A stretch of 8,863 bases of DNA from Bacteroidales bacterium (GTDB lineage: Bacteria > Bacteroidota > Bacteroidia > Bacteroidales > F082). The notes under the pieces are model-generated. The model had not been told where the DNA came from. It saw nothing but the letters and a program-made list of their open reading frames with translations, and did not search any database. Of the stretch, positions 1-6,573 are shown piece by piece. A program made the translations under genes and the position numbers. The stretch lies in NCBI GenBank assembly GCA_900771045.1, contig CAAGMM010000467.1, positions 1-8,863 of the forward strand, written 5' to 3'. Position 1 is the first letter of the stretch; each line of letters starts with the position of its first letter.

Positions 1-1543
1 CTTTCGTCATCGTGGCGGCCTCCATCACGAGACGGCAGGCTTCGGGAATCGTCATAAAGAAGCGGATTATGTCGGGATGGGTGACTGTCACGGGGCCGCC
101 TTTCTGGATTTGCTCGCGGAAACGCGGGATAACGGAGCCGTTGGAGCCGAGGACGTTGCCGAAACGCGTCGTCACGAACTTGGTGCTGCCTTTGACAAGG
201 CCTTTTTCCACGGCTAATCCGAGACTCTGCACGTATATCTCGGCCAAACGTTTGGTACAGCCCATTATATTTGTAGGGTTCACGGCTTTATCGGTGGAAA
301 TCATCACCATTTTCTCCACGCCGTACTCCATACATTTGTCGGCGACGTTGCGTGAGCCGGCCACATTGACCAACACTGCCTCGCAAGGGTTTTCCTCCAT
401 CAGCGGGACGTGTTTGTACGCCGCCGCATGAAACACGACCTGCGGCCTCCATTTACGGAAGACGTAATCTAAACGGGCCTGTATCCTCACATCGCCTATT
501 ATGGGGACGAAATCCAACTGCGGGAAGCGCTCTTCCAATTCAAGACGCAGGTTGTGCATCGGGGTTTCGGCATTATCGAAGAGCAGTATCCGACGAACGT
601 TGAATGTGGCCAACTGACGCACGAGCTCACTTCCAATGGAACCGGCGGCACCTGTCACGAGGACGACCTTGTCTTCAAAATTGGCCTTTATCTCATCCAT
701 GTTAAGCTTTATCTCGTTCCTCCCGAGGAGGTCTTCGATTTTAACGTCGCGAACCTTGTTCTGCATCACTCGCCCATCGACAATCTCATCAACGGAGGGC
801 GCGACGAGAATCTTTATCCCGTTCTGATAGCAGAACCTCACGAGACCGTCACTCTCAGAACGCGCATCGGCTTCATGCGCAAAAAGAAGGGCATCTATGT
901 TGTTGCGTTCGACATATCTGCGGAAATCCTCATACTCGTCAAAATACAGCACAGGTTTGTCACACAATATCAGACCTTTTGTCACAGGTTGCGCAGACAC
1001 GAAACTCCTGACGCTGTACTGCTGGCTCGTGGTAAGGCGCGTGACGAGCGAAACGGCTTTGGCCCCCGTCCCGTAAATCATCACTTCCGTGGTGTTCATC
1101 TCTTTTTTGAGACTGTCGCGGTATGAGTTGAAGAACATCGTCATCACGACCCTACAGCTGATAAGGGCGAAAATCGTGCAGAAAAAGTCGAATATTATTA
1201 TGAAAAATCCCATAATCAAACCGGGCTTCATAATCATAACCAAGACTATCAGCAACAGCGTCTTACAAAATGCGGCAAGAGTCAGATGAACAAAGGTCTG
1301 AATCGTCATGTGACGGATCGCACTGTTATACGGCTTGACAACCCACTCCGACAAAGCATACGCCAAAGTACTGATTAACAGATACATAACGGTAAACTTC
1401 CGCCACGGATTGTTCAATACCGGAATGAGAGTCGTGGATAAAATCGTGATAGCCGACGACAATACCGAAAGTACGACATCCATCATGAATATCACTTTCG
1501 CACTCAGGTACTGGTTTACGTATTTATTTAGAAAACTGCTCAT
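1..1543 (-). CDS. CapD/WbpM/FlaA1-type nucleotide-sugar 4,6-dehydratase, membrane-anchored (partial, C-terminus outside window)
   Basis: Reading the minus strand from the ATG at 1543 gives 514 codons open to the window edge, so the C-terminus is missing; family members usually reach about 600-650 residues. Four hydrophobic segments lie at roughly residues 17-43, 50-69, 82-105 and 107-136, followed by a first Rossmann-like domain (IYGTGAKA near 156-163) and then the SDR domain with the NAD(P)-binding motif VTGAAGSIG at 296-304. The catalytic stretch reads STDKAVNPTN..MGCTK, with D418, K419, M427 and K431. Met in place of the usual Tyr of YxxxK is known in the WbpM subgroup. By family, such enzymes dehydrate UDP-HexNAc at C4/C6 at the inner face of the cytoplasmic membrane, for capsule or O-antigen sugars; the exact substrate is not determinable. 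The start at 1543 gives a good N-terminus, whereas the ATG at 1559 is out of frame. It lies 44 bases after the Omp28-like gene, with a weak hairpin/T-tract between, so it may be separately transcribed. Confidence 0.9.
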   Translation of the reverse strand, partial: MSSFLNKYVNQYLSAKVIFMMDVVLSVLSSAITILSTTLIPVLNNPWRKFTVMYLLISTLAYALSEWVVKPYNSAIRHMTIQTFVHLTLAAFCKTLLLIVLVMIMKPGLIMGFFIIIFDFFCTIFALISCRVVMTMFFNSYRDSLKKEMNTTEVMIYGTGAKAVSLVTRLTTSQQYSVRSFVSAQPVTKGLILCDKPVLYFDEYEDFRRYVERNNIDALLFAHEADARSESDGLVRFCYQNGIKILVAPSVDEIVDGRVMQNKVRDVKIEDLLGRNEIKLNMDEIKANFEDKVVLVTGAAGSIGSELVRQLATFNVRRILLFDNAETPMHNLRLELEERFPQLDFVPIIGDVRIQARLDYVFRKWRPQVVFHAAAYKHVPLMEENPCEAVLVNVAGSRNVADKCMEYGVEKMVMISTDKAVNPTNIMGCTKRLAEIYVQSLGLAVEKGLVKGSTKFVTTRFGNVLGSNGSVIPRFREQIQKGGPVTVTHPDIIRFFMTIPEACRLVMEAATMTK

Positions 1544-1571
1544 TATAAATTCTAATCATCTGTTAATCAAC

Positions 1572-1590
1572 AAAAAAAAGCACCATGCTA
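1572..1590 (-). terminator. Weak rho-independent-like terminator after the Omp28-like gene
   Basis: On the minus strand, AGCA-TGG-TGCT forms a 4-bp stem directly at the TAG stop of the upstream gene and is followed by eight T residues. The stem is short, so termination may be only partial and the downstream CapD-type gene may still receive read-through. Confidence 0.35.
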
Positions 1591-2391
1591 TTTGACTTTG
1601 GTCATTGCGGTCTGATAGATTTTCTTCGTGTTTCTGTCGTAAACGTAAGACATAATATAGCACTGGTCGGCGTTATATTCCGGAGCCAGCTCTATTTCAT
1701 ATTGGCAATCGTATTTGTCGTCCGCATAGACATAACCTTCTTGGAACATCACGCCGTATGCACCGTTAAGGGTTTTACGGAAGACGTTGCGGTGCACGTA
1801 TGAAGTATCCAGTCCACTCGGCGGCGGCGTAATCTGCGGCCCGACAATGCTGTCTTCTATCAGGCATGCGGTCAGATAAAAATTACCGTCAACATTGTCA
1901 ATCGCCGTAATGTCGGTTTTAGTCGTCAGCTTTCTCGAGTTTTCGTCATAATCATTTGTGACTTTCACGTCGAACACCTGTTCCTCGTTGAGGGCTTCAC
2001 CCAAAGCCTGGTCTATCTGATTGGCATTCAGTGATTCTGATGCAAGGTCAACATGATCGACGTTAAGCAGAGGATTGGAATCTTTGTCACCGTACCATTC
2101 GTTTCCCTCTTCCGTGGTAAAATCCGGGAAAATGCCGACAGACGTAGCTAAAGGGCCGGCGTGGACGCTCATTATGAAGACTTTCTCCTCGCCATAAAGA
2201 TGCTGCAACTGATGAACTGTTGCGGCTGCTTCAGGGCAGTTGACGCAACGCACTCCGGTAAAGTCCTTTATAAGCACAGTCTTATCGCCTACTGGAGGGA
2301 CGTAAGGCTTAAGGGTATCGTCTATTTTGTCGCAACTCACAACAAAAAGGGCTGCGACGGCTAATAAAAGTATCAACGATAATTTTTTCAT
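1588..2391 (-). CDS. Omp28-like lipoprotein with thioredoxin-fold CxxC site
   Basis: This 267-residue protein starts with a lipoprotein signal peptide (MKKLSLILLLAVAALFVVSC, lipobox VVSC, lipidated C20), so it is exported and membrane anchored. The segment DFTGVRCVNCPEA puts a CxxC pair at C49/C52 after a predicted first beta strand, the typical N-terminal signature of the Bacteroidota Omp28-related family. A later segment, TSYVHRNVFRKTLNGAYG, resembles the conserved His/Arg-containing region of the same family. Three further cysteines lie in the C-terminal half. Family proteins are described as outer-membrane-associated with a thioredoxin-like fold, but no enzymatic reaction is firmly established for them. 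The gene starts 11 bases after the stop of the barrel gene and is third in a probable tlpA-barrel-Omp28 operon, so a role in envelope thiol chemistry is a reasonable inference. Confidence 0.82.
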   Translation of the reverse strand: MKKLSLILLLAVAALFVVSCDKIDDTLKPYVPPVGDKTVLIKDFTGVRCVNCPEAAATVHQLQHLYGEEKVFIMSVHAGPLATSVGIFPDFTTEEGNEWYGDKDSNPLLNVDHVDLASESLNANQIDQALGEALNEEQVFDVKVTNDYDENSRKLTTKTDITAIDNVDGNFYLTACLIEDSIVGPQITPPPSGLDTSYVHRNVFRKTLNGAYGVMFQEGYVYADDKYDCQYEIELAPEYNADQCYIMSYVYDRNTKKIYQTAMTKVK

Positions 2392-2402
2392 GACAAATTA
2401 TT

Positions 2403-4139
2403 TTAGAATGATGTTGAAACGGTTAAAGAAAAGCCTGATGAGGCCGGGACCGTGCGGCACACACCGCCGACGCACACGACGCCTTCGCTCTGACGGCCCG
2501 CGCTCAGCGTCACGCGTGTCGCGTCTTTGACGAAACCGATAGAACCGGTGTAGTAATGGTCGCGGTATTCCGAGAACGGGTTGCCGTAGTTGTATTTATC
2601 GGCGACGGAGACGAACCAACGCGATGCGAATGTGTATTCCAACAAAGCGAAAGCCCAGTCGCCGCGCTTCAGGTAGTCTTTTTTCTCGCTTTCGTCAACT
2701 TCGCTGTTCTTGTTGATTTTTTCCCACAGTCCCTGAAGTTCTAAGCGGAGGCTGTTCTTGGTGTTAATCTTATAGGTGGCTTCAAGGGCGACGATGTTGG
2801 CTTCGACATCAGGCATTCCGACGTGGCCTTCGATTGTCGCCATATCGTAAAACAGATTGATATACTGGGCGTTAACATGCCAGCTCTTGTTTATCTTCTT
2901 GTCAATCTCGAAGTTGATGTCGCGGTAGAACTTATGGCCGGCTGCTTCAAAAAACGGTGACTTATAACCTTTGGTGCCCGGTCGGTTCAGCACTATTTCG
3001 CCGTTGTCGTTGATGGAGTCGCGGATAATGTCGTTCACCTGGCTGAAGTTGAGGGCTAATTTTGTCCCGTATTTTCCGCCGAGCGCCGTACCTTTCGGGA
3101 TGGTGTAGTTGATTTGGAACTGTGCGCCCATTTCGCCGTTAGGCTGAGTCGAATAGGTGTACATCGACGGCAGGCTGTGGGTATGGGTGTAGTTGATTGG
3201 AGGAATGAAGTTAATATCGAGATCGTTTTCCTGTGCCGTGTACATCGATTTGAAGCTCATATTGTCGATACGTTTCACCTGAAGCACAATGCCGAGGCCT
3301 TTTTGCGAATACGACAACGAGGCGAGCAACGCCTGGCCTTCCTTATAAATATAGTCATTTATAGCAGACGGGTCGTTAATCTTATAGGCATATTCCGTGC
3401 TGAATGTAAAACGACCGTAACCGAGGTTTATACGGCCCGCGAAAGAACCAACATTTTTCGGAATATAATAAAACACGCTCTGGTCTTCTTGCTGTTTGCT
3501 CACGAAGCTGCCGCCTACTGATACGCGGAACCTGGCATCGTTGAGAGACGGTATGCTTTGGTTGATGTCCCATTCGCCATCGACGCCGCGGACGATGCCG
3601 CGCTCATCGGATATGGTCATGTCGCGGTCACGGTAAGGCGCCCAATAATAACGCTGGCGGCCATAGACACCTTTCAAGATGACGCCGTCTGTGGGGCGAA
3701 GGACTGTACGGACGCCGCGGAGGGAGTTGTCCATACCGAGCGACCATTCCTCATACGTCCTGAAAATGAGGCCGTTACCGAACTGGTCGTAGAAGTCGCC
3801 GACGGTGATACCGATGAAGCCGTTATCGTGTGAGGCGTAGAAATTGGCCAAGCCCGCGCCTTTCAGTTCTTCGCGGAAGCCGTTCATCTGAGGCTGGAAG
3901 GCTTCGAAACGAATTCCCGCCGAAAAGTTGCCGTAAGCGTAGGCCACTTTTCCGAACCCGTTGACGGCGAACTTTTTACCATCGATGCTTTCGCTTGTTA
4001 TACCGATACCGTCGTCTTCCATATAGACCTGCGCGTCCGTCTGAAAGCTGCCGTTAATCTGAGCGTTCTCAATAAAACCCTGTGCCCGTGCCGCAAGCGC
4101 GAACATCAGCGTCGCTGACAATAGAAATAATCGTTTCAT
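2403..4139 (-). CDS. DUF6029-like outer-membrane beta-barrel protein
   Basis: This 578-residue protein has a signal peptide (MKRLFLLSATLMFALAARA, likely cleavage before Q20) and then long runs of alternating polar/hydrophobic residues rich in aromatic and Gly residues. It ends in a terminal Phe (LTVSTSF), as outer-membrane barrels typically do. The N-terminal part (GSFQTDAQVY, then VGDFYDQFGNGLIFRTYEEW) and the C-terminal CVGGVCRTVPASSG segment match what I recall of the DUF6029 family of Bacteroidota; the assignment is from memory, not a search. C556 and C561 are the only cysteines in the whole protein. Function is unknown. It is second in an operon between two CxxC proteins, 12 bases after the TlpA stop and 11 bases before the Omp28-like start, which suggests that its cysteine pair could be their target. 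Upstream of the ATG there is no Shine-Dalgarno sequence, as is normal for the phylum. Confidence 0.78.
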   Translation of the reverse strand: MKRLFLLSATLMFALAARAQGFIENAQINGSFQTDAQVYMEDDGIGITSESIDGKKFAVNGFGKVAYAYGNFSAGIRFEAFQPQMNGFREELKGAGLANFYASHDNGFIGITVGDFYDQFGNGLIFRTYEEWSLGMDNSLRGVRTVLRPTDGVILKGVYGRQRYYWAPYRDRDMTISDERGIVRGVDGEWDINQSIPSLNDARFRVSVGGSFVSKQQEDQSVFYYIPKNVGSFAGRINLGYGRFTFSTEYAYKINDPSAINDYIYKEGQALLASLSYSQKGLGIVLQVKRIDNMSFKSMYTAQENDLDINFIPPINYTHTHSLPSMYTYSTQPNGEMGAQFQINYTIPKGTALGGKYGTKLALNFSQVNDIIRDSINDNGEIVLNRPGTKGYKSPFFEAAGHKFYRDINFEIDKKINKSWHVNAQYINLFYDMATIEGHVGMPDVEANIVALEATYKINTKNSLRLELQGLWEKINKNSEVDESEKKDYLKRGDWAFALLEYTFASRWFVSVADKYNYGNPFSEYRDHYYTGSIGFVKDATRVTLSAGRQSEGVVCVGGVCRTVPASSGFSLTVSTSF

Positions 4140-4151
4140 ACTGTGAAATCG

Positions 4152-4664
4152 TTATTTGGCGATTTTAAGGATTTCTTTGTAGAGGTCGTCTTCAGAGCCT
4201 TCAAGGTAGCCCGAATGCTGATAGACCATCTTGCCGTTGCCGTCGAAAAGGAAGGTAAACGGAGGGTTGTTGACGTTCATGGCGCGGGCGAGTTCTTTGT
4301 TTGTGTCAAGAAGGACATCAAACTCCCAGCCTTTTCCTTCGACAAAAGGCTTTATTTTCGCCGTTGAGCGCGAGTCATCGATGGAGACGGCGAAGATTTT
4401 GACGCCGGTTTCTTCCTTCCAGTCGTCGTAAACGTCGCTCAGAGCGTTATGTTCCTTGACGCACGGCCCGCACCAAGTCGCCCAGAAAGTGATGACGAAG
4501 GGTTTGCCGTCGTTTGACAGCGTCGCGATGTTCACTTCTTTGCCGGCGAGGTCTTTGATTGTCACATTCGGCAGGTCGTTTTTCGTCTGCGCATAAAGGC
4601 CGGCTGTCGCCAGCACCATCATAAAGAATAAAGCTAATTTTTTCATGATTGTATTTTTATTCAT
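4152..4664 (-). CDS. TlpA-family exported thioredoxin-like thiol-disulfide protein
   Basis: The longest frame has 170 residues from 4664, but the start is more likely the ATG at 4646 (residue 7), which gives the clean signal peptide MKKLALFFMMVLATAGLYAQ behind an A-rich leader. The mature part is a single thioredoxin domain. It has ITFWATWCGPCVKEH with catalytic C65/C68, AVSIDD in the central strand, a cis-Pro at about P135 in NNPPFTFLFDGNGK, and the GYLEG segment near the end (numbering from 4664). C65 and C68 are the only cysteines. The WCGPC motif and the AhpC/TSA-like layout are those of periplasmic TlpA/ResA-type reductases, which reduce disulfides or apocytochrome thiols; the partner here is not known. 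It is the first gene of the apparent operon with the barrel and the Omp28-like lipoprotein. A TACATTTG promoter motif lies about 50 bases upstream of the preferred start. Confidence 0.9.
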   Translation of the reverse strand: MNKNTIMKKLALFFMMVLATAGLYAQTKNDLPNVTIKDLAGKEVNIATLSNDGKPFVITFWATWCGPCVKEHNALSDVYDDWKEETGVKIFAVSIDDSRSTAKIKPFVEGKGWEFDVLLDTNKELARAMNVNNPPFTFLFDGNGKMVYQHSGYLEGSEDDLYKEILKIAK

Positions 4665-4698
4665 TCAACATTGCATAAAACTCCACTTTAACGAAATG

Positions 4699-4706
4699 CA
4701 AATGTA
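4699..4706 (-). promoter_or_regulatory. Candidate Bacteroidota -7 promoter element for the TlpA operon
   Basis: The minus strand reads TACATTTG, an exact match to the TAnnTTTG -7 consensus. It lies about 53 bases before the preferred start at 4646. No good TTTG -33 element is seen at the usual distance, so the call rests on the -7 motif alone. Confidence 0.5.
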
Positions 4707-4718
4707 ATAAAAAATTTC

Positions 4719-4840
4719 AAGATGTGTCCTATAAATTTCATGATTTGTAAAAATTTTCTTTTGAGGCGGGAGTTTGACACATAAATTTTGATTTTTTTTG
4801 AAAATATTTGAAAGAAAGTGGAATTTATAGGACCCACCTT
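4719..4840. repeat. MITE-like intergenic element with 19-bp imperfect terminal inverted repeats
   Basis: The left end AAGATGTGTCCTATAAATT (4719-4737) is repeated in inverted orientation at 4822-4840 (AATTTATAGGACCCACCTT), matching at 17 of 19 positions with the inner 12 bases (4726-4737 and 4822-4833) perfect. The 122-base unit is A/T rich, carries no ORF and fills much of the divergent intergenic region between the TlpA operon and the dehydrogenase. A related end occurs at 8670-8687. Size, terminal repeats and lack of coding capacity resemble a miniature inverted-repeat transposable element. Target-site duplications cannot be assigned with confidence. An alternative is a paired regulatory site for the divergent genes. 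Confidence 0.55.
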
Positions 4841-4884
4841 ATACATAAATAGCATCCGTTTATAGATAATTGTCTTCTTTTTCT

Positions 4885-4892
4885 TATCTTTG
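4885..4892 (+). promoter_or_regulatory. Candidate Bacteroidota -7 promoter element for the dehydrogenase gene
   Basis: TATCTTTG matches the TAnnTTTG -7 consensus and ends 34 bases before the ATG at 4927. A weak -33 candidate (GTTTA, 4858-4862) lies 22 bases upstream. The site is just outside the MITE-like element, so the element sits immediately upstream of this promoter. Confidence 0.55.
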
Positions 4893-4926
4893 CCGTCGGA
4901 TTTTTGAAATTTAAAATTGTGAAATT

Positions 4927-5841
4927 ATGAAGATAGTATTTCTCGAACCTCTCGGCCTTCCGGTTGAAAAAATAGTCAAATCGACTGATTCTCTCCGCAA
5001 ATCAGGTCATGAAGTGGTGATTTTTGAAGACCGCTGCCCGGAAAAGAACATCGAAAGAGCCAAAGACGCCGACATCGTCATTGAAAGCAACATGCCTCTC
5101 AAAAAAGACTTCTTTGACGCGTGCCTTAATCTGAAAATGCTCTCCATCGCCTTCACCGGCCTCGACCATATCGATATGGAAGAATGCCGCCGCCGCAACA
5201 TCTTAGTGAAAAACGCCGCCGGTTATTCGACCGAAGCCGTCGCCGAAGAGGCAATATGCATGATGATCGGCCTTTATCGCAAAGTCATTGAGAATGATGC
5301 CATTACGCGTAAATGCGAAAGAGGCGGCATTATGCCCGGACGCGAAATCGCCGGCAAAACGGTCGGCATCATCGGACTTGGAGCCATCGGACAATGCACA
5401 GCGCGTCTCGCACAGGCTTTCGGCTGCAAAGTCATAGCGTGGAATCGTACGCCGCGCGCCATCGAAGGCGTGACGCTTGTCGATAAGGAGACTTTATTCA
5501 AGACGGCGGATATTGTCGCGCTGCATATCGCGCTCAACAACGAGACGCGCGACTTCGTCACGGCACGCGAACTCAGTTTGATGAAAACGTCGGCTGTCAT
5601 CGTCAATGCGGCGAGAGGGCCGGTCGTGAATACGAGAGATCTGGCCGAGGCTTTGCGGAAAGGCATAATAGCCGGAGCCGCGACAGACGTTTATGACGGC
5701 GAGCCGCCTTTGAAAAACGACAACCCACTCCTCACCGCACCGAACACGATGCTGCTGCCTCATATCGGCTTCGCGACAGAAGAAGCCTTTGAACAAAGAC
5801 TTCAGATCGTCGTGAAAAACGTGGAAAATTTCATCGGTTAG
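4927..5841 (+). CDS. D-isomer-specific 2-hydroxyacid dehydrogenase (short form, no ACT domain)
   Basis: This 304-residue cytoplasmic enzyme has the complete D-2-hydroxyacid dehydrogenase layout. The N-terminal substrate domain contains FTGLDHID (76-83). The Rossmann domain carries GLGAIG at 150-155. The catalytic Arg is R230 in VNAARGPVVN, the Glu is E259 in YDGEPP, and the His is H279 in LLPHIGFAT. The length matches stand-alone dehydrogenases or hydroxypyruvate/glyoxylate reductases and is too short for serA forms with a regulatory C-terminal domain. After the second beta strand of the nucleotide site the sequence is VIAWNRTPR, with Asn/Arg where NAD-preferring members usually have Asp; this could mean NADP use, which is inference. 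The substrate cannot be named: phosphoglycerate, hydroxypyruvate and other 2-oxoacids are all possible. It is a single-gene unit whose TAG stop overlaps the TAA of the convergent barrel gene (TTAG). Confidence 0.9.
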   Translation: MKIVFLEPLGLPVEKIVKSTDSLRKSGHEVVIFEDRCPEKNIERAKDADIVIESNMPLKKDFFDACLNLKMLSIAFTGLDHIDMEECRRRNILVKNAAGYSTEAVAEEAICMMIGLYRKVIENDAITRKCERGGIMPGREIAGKTVGIIGLGAIGQCTARLAQAFGCKVIAWNRTPRAIEGVTLVDKETLFKTADIVALHIALNNETRDFVTARELSLMKTSAVIVNAARGPVVNTRDLAEALRKGIIAGAATDVYDGEPPLKNDNPLLTAPNTMLLPHIGFATEEAFEQRLQIVVKNVENFIG

Positions 5842-6572
5842 AATCCGTAAGACACTCCGAGTGTCGCGAAGACGGGGTACATTTCGAAGTCCATCACCTT
5901 GAAGTCGCTGTTGAAGAGAGGTGTGACGCCGAAGTTGATGTCGGCGAAAAAGCCGATTTTTTTCCAGACTTTCATATCGAAGCCGCCCGCGACTCCGATT
6001 TGAAAACTCCTCATATCGTCCTTGAAACAGTATTTTCCCCGCGACTCTTCGTCGTTGCCGAGAATGACTTTTGGCCCTGTCGGGTCGCCTTTCCTGATGT
6101 AGCCGTCGTAGGCGAAACCGAAGAAATCCCTGCTGACCAACAATGAGGCGTAAGCTCCGAGACGGAGACGCGTTCTGTCGTTTATGTTATACGCCGCCTG
6201 AACGGGAAACGTAAGCATCCACTGCAACACGTTTGTCTCGACAAAGCCGGTGAAATATCCGTCAAGTGTCTCGCCGCCCTGCGTCATCTCCATCTTGTAT
6301 CCCTTGACTTTCGCATCGGTCATCATACCTTTGTTTTCAAAACGGATGCCGGCAGTCAGCCCCCATTTTTCGTTGAACATCTTCTCCATCTCGATGCCGA
6401 GCATCCAGTTGGGTTTCAGGCCGAATTTGTCGAGTCGGCGTATCGAAGCCGGCATTCCCAATGGGGCGTTGCCTCCGATGTTATATCCGGCTTTCGCGGA
6501 AAACTTTATGTCTTGGGCTTCTGCGGAAACCGCAAAAAGCGCGAACAATATCACGAAAAATATCTTTCTCAT
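5838..6572 (-). CDS. Small outer-membrane beta-barrel protein (PorT-like/porin family)
   Basis: This 244-residue protein has a signal peptide (MRKIFFVILFALFAVSAEA, likely cleavage before Q20) followed by alternating amphipathic strands. Examples are FSAKAGYNIGG, WGLTAGIRFENKG, VLQWMLTFPVQAAYNI and TRLRLGAYASLLVSRDF, and the protein ends in an aromatic residue (LGVSYGF). The FPVQAAYNI stretch followed by a GAYASLLVS strand is the usual pattern of the Bacteroidota outer-membrane beta-barrel domain (PorT-type). The specific cargo or role is unknown; it could be structural or a partner of the lipoprotein encoded just upstream. Its ATG follows the TGA of that lipoprotein gene after a single base (TGA-T-ATG), so the two are almost certainly co-transcribed and probably translationally coupled. 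Its stop codon overlaps that of the convergent dehydrogenase by three bases, leaving no room for a dedicated terminator. Confidence 0.85.
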   Translation of the reverse strand: MRKIFFVILFALFAVSAEAQDIKFSAKAGYNIGGNAPLGMPASIRRLDKFGLKPNWMLGIEMEKMFNEKWGLTAGIRFENKGMMTDAKVKGYKMEMTQGGETLDGYFTGFVETNVLQWMLTFPVQAAYNINDRTRLRLGAYASLLVSRDFFGFAYDGYIRKGDPTGPKVILGNDEESRGKYCFKDDMRSFQIGVAGGFDMKVWKKIGFFADINFGVTPLFNSDFKVMDFEMYPVFATLGVSYGF

Positions 6573-6573
6573 A

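Noticed and set aside
12..1126. Long plus-strand open frames at 12-431 and 554-1126
   Set aside because: They lie antisense to the CapD-type gene, whose minus-strand frame is open throughout and carries clear family motifs; their translations show no recognisable domain.
1544..1551. TATAAATT near the CapD-type start as a third copy of the CTATAAATT repeat
   Set aside because: Only an 8-base AT-rich match, lacking the GGTGGGTYC part; expected by chance in AT-rich leaders.
1544..1559. Alternative ATG at 1559 for the CapD-type gene
   Set aside because: It is not in frame with the CDS (16 bases from 1543), and its own frame does not lead into the family sequence.
3114..3833. Plus-strand open frames at 3114-3521 and 3558-3833
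   Set aside because: They are antisense shadows of the barrel gene and show no signal peptide, motif or leader of their own.
5274..5796. Minus-strand open frames of 130 and 100 codons within the dehydrogenase gene
   Set aside because: The plus-strand dehydrogenase has all catalytic residues; the opposite frames are rich in Arg/Ser/Ala as expected for shadows.
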